A DNA stretch of 10,440 bases, taken from assembly GCA_002398515.1 (NCBI GenBank), contig DGZL01000100.1, forward strand, positions 29,184-39,623, in the 5' to 3' direction. Positions within the stretch are counted from its first letter, which is position 1. Each line of letters opens with the position of its first letter. Below, piece after piece: positions 7,198 through 10,440 of this stretch. The translations under genes and the position numbers were made by a program. The stretch is from Firmicutes bacterium UBA4981 (GTDB lineage Bacteria; Bacillota; SHA-98; UBA4971). The notes under the pieces are model-generated. The model did no database searches and was not told the DNA's origin. It saw nothing but the letters and a program-made list of their open reading frames with translations.

Positions 7198-8592
7198 CTA
7201 CTTGAGACCCCGGTCCCCACCTCCGTTCTTCACCACCTTGAACCTGGCCTTGAGCGTGGACCAAACCCACGGATCCACATCCTCCAAATCGGCAATGGCA
7301 ATGCCCGCTACGCCGTATCTTAGCGCCAACTCTGCATACGCCCTAATGCTCTCTGCATCCTCGAAATATACAGTATGACTGACACGAAATGATCTGTACC
7401 TGAAGACTTTAGACTTCTCCCCGTCAGGCTGTGAGATCGTGGGCTTGAAGAGCTCGATTATCTCCATGATCTCTCGATGTCTCTTTCGAAGGGGAATTGT
7501 GCCAAGACCTGAAGAAAAGTCGACACCGAAAGCAGGCACGACAAGTACCATTTTCCAGAAGTCCACTGCTCTGGTAAGGCTTTTCAATGCAGTTCTTACA
7601 CGACTAATAGATGCTATGGGTTCAGGAGACGTAAACTCCCACTGATCTTTATACGCCCTGAGAAAGACGAGATGAACAATGGACGCAATACCTTCTAAAT
7701 CTTGTATGCGTTTTCTATGACTCTGTCCCTGGCAGGATGCGGTTTCCTCAGGCAAAGGAACTTCAACTGCCAACATCAGTCCCTCTTGCTTTACGACGTT
7801 TCGAATCGTGCGGAGAAACGATTGAAATGCATAGACATTTTTTTCAGGAAGATTTCCTACAGAAAGGATGCATCCCTTGGTTCGCATTCGAGCCGCAAGA
7901 CCCGAAAAGCCCTTTATTGCCTTGGAATAAACTGAACTGTCTGAGAGCACGTTATCAAGCGGGTCTTGAACCTCGACTCCCTCATCGTGAGGCCTAGGTC
8001 TGCCGATACTCACTACAGGCCATAGCTCTACACCTGTCATCTGTGCCAAGGCCAGAAGCGTCCTATCGGGCGCGCCTTGAATATCTCCATGCTCATCAAC
8101 AGAAAACCATCGAGGCGCAGTTGCCGTAAGGAATTGTAAGACGTGTTCGTATGATACTACGGGATCTCCCGGAACCGGGGGAGAGTAGAACCCGATAAGG
8201 CGCAACACCGGAATCATCAAACTGTCGCCTTCCTCAACTTTCTCGGTCTTTAGAGAATTTGCCGTGACAAGCAATTCTTGAGGGACTTTATGTTTGCCGG
8301 CAATACTGGAAAGGGTCTCACCTCTCGCAACTATGTGCTCAATCTTTTCTCGCTCAAGCCCCGATTTGAGCAGATTGAATACTTCCTTGCCTGCAATACC
8401 GTCAACCCTTAACCTATGAGCTTTCTGAAAGTCAAATACAGCGCCCTTTGTAAGAATGCCATACACTCCGTCACATTCCCCTGTGTAATAACGGAGCTCA
8501 GCCAAACGTTGTTGAAGCGCTGCCACATCTTGGCCTTTCATATCGGGTCTCAGGATTCTTTTCCAAAGGATTTCTCTTCGAGATGACGCCAT
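7198..8592 (-). CDS. Peptidoglycan-binding, LysM and degenerate GH18-like spore protein (YaaH/SleL-like)
   Basis: From the ATG at 8592 the protein has 464 residues. It contains a PG_binding_1 domain at about 13-75 (KGQDVAALQQRLAEL ... VDGIAGKEVF), a LysM at about 84-128 (VARGETLSSIAGKHKVPQELL), and a GH18-like barrel from about 131 to 455 with the family's IGFYSP opening, KMVLVVPAFGVDF strand and a YGVAGIAIADLEDVDPWVW ending. Active YaaH/SleL enzymes have a DGxxxDxE motif on strand four. Here that position reads KGCILSVGN (about 239-247), with none of the three acids, so hydrolysis looks lost. The family acts on spore cortex fragments or binds the coat. There is no signal peptide, as in sigma-E-made coat-targeted relatives. 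A sigma-E-like promoter at 8650-8679 excludes the TTG at 8667 as start. Between ATGs at 8610 and 8592, the latter has GGAGG 11 bases upstream and is preferred. It is probably a carbohydrate-binding or scaffold protein. Confidence 0.8.
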   Translation of the reverse strand: MASSRREILWKRILRPDMKGQDVAALQQRLAELRYYTGECDGVYGILTKGAVFDFQKAHRLRVDGIAGKEVFNLLKSGLEREKIEHIVARGETLSSIAGKHKVPQELLVTANSLKTEKVEEGDSLMIPVLRLIGFYSPPVPGDPVVSYEHVLQFLTATAPRWFSVDEHGDIQGAPDRTLLALAQMTGVELWPVVSIGRPRPHDEGVEVQDPLDNVLSDSSVYSKAIKGFSGLAARMRTKGCILSVGNLPEKNVYAFQSFLRTIRNVVKQEGLMLAVEVPLPEETASCQGQSHRKRIQDLEGIASIVHLVFLRAYKDQWEFTSPEPIASISRVRTALKSLTRAVDFWKMVLVVPAFGVDFSSGLGTIPLRKRHREIMEIIELFKPTISQPDGEKSKVFRYRSFRVSHTVYFEDAESIRAYAELALRYGVAGIAIADLEDVDPWVWSTLKARFKVVKNGGGDRGLK

Positions 8593-8649
8593 GGTCGGAA
8601 CGTCCTCCATGCAGGTGAATGAGGATACATTCCCTTGCCTTATGAATTC

Positions 8650-8679
8650 ATTGTATGCCCTGGCCAACAGGTTTGTGAC
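8650..8679 (-). promoter_or_regulatory. Sigma-E-like promoter for the GH18-like gene
   Basis: On the minus strand GTCACAAA (8672-8679) is separated by 14 bases from CATACAAT (8650-8657). The -10 box fits the Bacillus sigma-E consensus CATACAmT at all eight positions, and the -35 box matches five of eight positions of GTCATATT at an ideal spacing. Transcription would begin near 8643, about 50 bases before the ATG at 8592. The gene can therefore be expressed independently of the one upstream. Confidence 0.65.
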
Positions 8680-8739
8680 GCTTTCCTCACTCGTCGGGTC
8701 CCAGCCTATTCACACATGGCTAATGTCACGTTCGGCAAG

Positions 8740-9390
8740 CTAACGATTCCTTCGGAGGGTGTGCATGATCTGCCTAAACACGTTGCCTATGGCGCCCAAG
8801 AAGCGGAATCGGGCCGGAAATCCTTCGTCCTGTGCGACCTCGCAAGTATCTCGTTCCATACTGACCCCGGTCACAATGTGGAGAACACGCTTCTCAAGGA
8901 CAAGGCCTTCAATGAAAACGATGGCTTCAATAACCATTTCATTACTTATGCCGTCAGGAGTCACTTCAATGTCTTCAACATGAGACTTGGCCTCTATGCA
9001 CATGGAAGCGCTGATTTCCGGGATTTTTGCAAGCGATCGCATCTTATGGCTCAAGGATAATGCCTGAATTTCCCCATCACACGGTAGATAGATCCATATT
9101 GAAAGATCCAAAGAGGCTATGGCGGAGCCATTTAGGATTTCCCATGACAGAGACAGCAAGTCGATGGTAATCCCGAAAGGTTGTTGCCTGGACAGATCTT
9201 CTACTACATGTGAAACCCTTATGGGCACACTATGCGTGAAACGAGTTATGACTTGTTCGATTTGCACTTCTTGGCTCTCTATTGCAAGACAGCCCAAAAT
9301 GTGCACCTCTTTTCTCCCATCCGGCCGCCGAAAAGTAAGGACCCACTGTACTGAATCCCTATTCACAGGAGTTTTCCGGTATTCTGTCAT
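8740..9390 (-). CDS. Small protein with one degenerate SPOCS-like domain
   Basis: This 216-residue protein has no clear named family. Residues about 43-176 follow the SPOCS outline weakly: a VQIEQVITRF opening (compare LLKVEQVIGE in the sipL candidate), an ILNGSAIASLDLSIWIYLP strand pair in the place of ILDGKVIIEG...LYVA, an AKIP loop, and a closing FIEGLVLEKRVLHIVTGV segment in the place of FVKVT...VVTDV. The VHH signature is absent. The N-terminal 40 residues and a basic C-terminal tail (FRFLGAIGNVFRQ, then LRRNR) are extra. No ribosome site precedes the ATG at 9390; a GTG at 9306 has GGGAG 7 bases upstream and would give 188 residues, so the start is uncertain. The gene precedes the GH18-like gene on the same strand and may share its role in the spore envelope. 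The SPOCS assignment comes from reading by eye and is tentative. Confidence 0.65.
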   Translation of the reverse strand: MTEYRKTPVNRDSVQWVLTFRRPDGRKEVHILGCLAIESQEVQIEQVITRFTHSVPIRVSHVVEDLSRQQPFGITIDLLSLSWEILNGSAIASLDLSIWIYLPCDGEIQALSLSHKMRSLAKIPEISASMCIEAKSHVEDIEVTPDGISNEMVIEAIVFIEGLVLEKRVLHIVTGVSMERDTCEVAQDEGFPARFRFLGAIGNVFRQIMHTLRRNR

Positions 9391-9427
9391 GAATTGATAC
9401 GCAAGGGGAAAAGAGGGGCATTAATTT

Positions 9428-9460
9428 GGGGACTGCCGGATGAAATCACCGGCAATCCCC
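9428..9460. terminator. Imperfect hairpin between two SPOCS-type genes
   Basis: A 12-position stem with one mismatch (GGGGACTGCCGG at 9428-9439, CCGGCAATCCCC at 9449-9460) and a 9-base loop lies 53 bases beyond the stop of the two-SPOCS gene at 9513 and 38 bases before the start at 9390. The minus-strand tail is AAATTAATG followed by pyrimidine-rich sequence, not a T-run, so it could be a weak terminator, an attenuator or an mRNA end stabiliser. Confidence 0.45.
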
Positions 9461-9512
9461 CTGTAGGCTGGTACCGGTACTATGGGACTGTCTAGCACGA
9501 AGTCTCGTATCC

Positions 9513-10440
9513 TTACTTGACAATATCGTCGGGACAACCCTCATTATTCGGCCAAATGTTATTGCCGGGACAGCCGCCAATGACCGCTACCGGGATTTGA
9601 ATATGATTCGTCACTACTACCTGTATGCCGATGATAACCTTCTCCGTAAGCTCGCCTGTGGTAGGATCGAATTCCCATACAATATTCTCAATAAACGAGT
9701 GATCCTGTTGATCCATGCCTTCCTCCACAGGGAATTGCGGATTTATCGGGGGTATCTCTATCATCTCGCTAAAAGGCAGATCCTCTGCAAGATGATGGAC
9801 AAGGTCGTCTGTACCGACATAGAATATCTGCTTGTGGACAGTCCCTTGCACTATGACTTTACCGTTTTTGACTATGGACGTTATTTCACTGATCCTGGCA
9901 TCGATATCTACGATCTTAATGGCTGCCAGGGTCTTTGTTTCCTCAACCAGCTTCTCGGCGCATCCCATCCCAATGATTTGGTTAGCGCTGATAACCGTTC
10001 CGGCCGTCCTTTCAATTACCGGCACCCCGCATGTCTCCGTGACCTTCACGGATAGGGCAAGGATAATCTTTTGAGTGAGAGAACCGGTGACAGGATCGAA
10101 TTCAAACACGAGGTTATCTACGAAAGAATGGTCTTGAGAGTTCATCCCCTCACATGCGCATGGCACTATCACAAGATCACTGAATGGGATGTCTTCTGCC
10201 AGGTGATGAACTAGGTCGTCCGTGCCTACGTAGAATATCTGCTTATGAACGATACCTTGAACCAGGACTTTACCGTTCTTGACTATGTGCCTGATCTGAG
10301 ATATTCGCGGGATAATTTCAATCACTTTAATGGCAGGAATAACTTTCGTCTCTTCAATGAACTTCTGCCTTGTGCCTTCACCGACTACGACAGCAGCCTT
10401 AATCAGTGTGCCTTGAGGAGCAACCCCCACCTCAAGTTGT
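9513..10440 (-). CDS. Two-SPOCS-domain protein, N-terminus outside the window
   Basis: The reading frame stays open to the right edge. A GTG at 10430 could begin it (305 residues), but no ribosome site precedes it and the codons before it (Gln-Leu-Glu) are open, so the start probably lies beyond the window. Numbered from that GTG, two SPOCS domains lie at about 20-138 and 157-282. Both carry KNGKV(L/I)VQG, VHKQIFYVGTDDLVHHLAED and DHSF(V/I)(D/E)N, and are far more alike than SPOCS domains in the neighbours. The second has an insertion (PPINPQFPVEEG) where the first has PCACEG. The tail is cysteine and asparagine-bearing (GGCPGNNIWPNNEGCPDD). There is no LysM at the C-terminus. This belongs to a different SPOCS subfamily from the sipL candidate: single-copy-like domains with the VHHLAED signature. 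A role in spore coat or outer spore layers is inferred from the domain and context. Confidence 0.8.
   Translation of the reverse strand, partial: QLEVGVAPQGTLIKAAVVVGEGTRQKFIEETKVIPAIKVIEIIPRISQIRHIVKNGKVLVQGIVHKQIFYVGTDDLVHHLAEDIPFSDLVIVPCACEGMNSQDHSFVDNLVFEFDPVTGSLTQKIILALSVKVTETCGVPVIERTAGTVISANQIIGMGCAEKLVEETKTLAAIKIVDIDARISEITSIVKNGKVIVQGTVHKQIFYVGTDDLVHHLAEDLPFSEMIEIPPINPQFPVEEGMDQQDHSFIENIVWEFDPTTGELTEKVIIGIQVVVTNHIQIPVAVIGGCPGNNIWPNNEGCPDDIVK
9768..9953 (-). repeat. Internal duplication, downstream copy
   Basis: This copy pairs with 10179-10364 at an offset of 411 bases (137 codons), within the two-SPOCS gene. The encoded segments are near identical over the stretch from KNGKV to LPFS, and runs such as TAGAATATCTGCTT are conserved at the base level, pointing to a fairly recent tandem duplication or gene conversion. 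Confidence 0.75.
10179..10364 (-). repeat. Internal duplication, upstream copy
   Basis: This is the partner of 9768-9953. It encodes the first SPOCS unit of the two-domain protein, from the KFIEETK phrase to DIPFS. Differences are mostly conservative (Ile/Leu/Val exchanges). Confidence 0.75.

Noticed and set aside
8593..8667. TTG start at 8667 for the GH18-like gene
   Set aside because: It lies inside the spacer of the sigma-E-like promoter and would be upstream of the predicted transcript start; it also has no ribosome site.

Overview
The window looks like chromosomal DNA of an endospore-forming member of the Bacillota, most likely a clostridial-type anaerobe. The evidence is a cluster of genes with SPOCS (DUF3794) domains, two of them in the SPOCS-plus-LysM arrangement of the spore morphogenesis protein SipL. 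There is also a peptidoglycan-binding/LysM/GH18-like protein of the YaaH/SleL spore type, strong AGGAGG-type ribosome sites, and promoter-like sequences fitting the mother-cell sporulation factors sigma-E and sigma-K. Base composition looks roughly even in GC, judged by eye. The species cannot be named. I see no tRNA, rRNA, CRISPR array or mobile element.

Layout from left to right. Positions 1-249 hold no gene, only some inverted repeats. A minus-strand gene (250-1950) encodes three divergent SPOCS domains, a Pro-Gly-Thr/Ser-rich linker and a LysM. A compact plus-strand operon (2135-3855) encodes a membrane-anchored TlpA-type thioredoxin, a small CXXC membrane protein resembling the CD1871A family, and a NapH-like polyferredoxin membrane protein. 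It ends at a hairpin shared with the convergent gene. Three minus-strand genes follow: a three-SPOCS protein without LysM (3923-5341), the best SipL candidate (5427-7028) and a peptidoglycan-binding/LysM/GH18-like protein (7198-8592). Further right, on the same strand, lie a small protein with one degenerate SPOCS-like domain (8740-9390) and, running off the right edge, a two-SPOCS protein with a conspicuous internal duplication (9513 to beyond 10430).

The minus-strand genes read as a spore-envelope assembly locus. SipL-like proteins link the SpoIVA layer to the forming spore, LysM modules attach to peptidoglycan or partner proteins, and the GH18-like protein resembles cortex-lytic or coat-bound enzymes but appears to have lost its catalytic acids. 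Twelve SPOCS domains in five adjacent genes is far more than the single sipL of Clostridioides difficile, so this organism may build part of its spore coat from a family of SPOCS paralogues. The redox operon could supply electrons to an extracytoplasmic thioredoxin. By analogy with StoA and CcdA in Bacillus it might act in cortex synthesis, but that link is inferred only from position.
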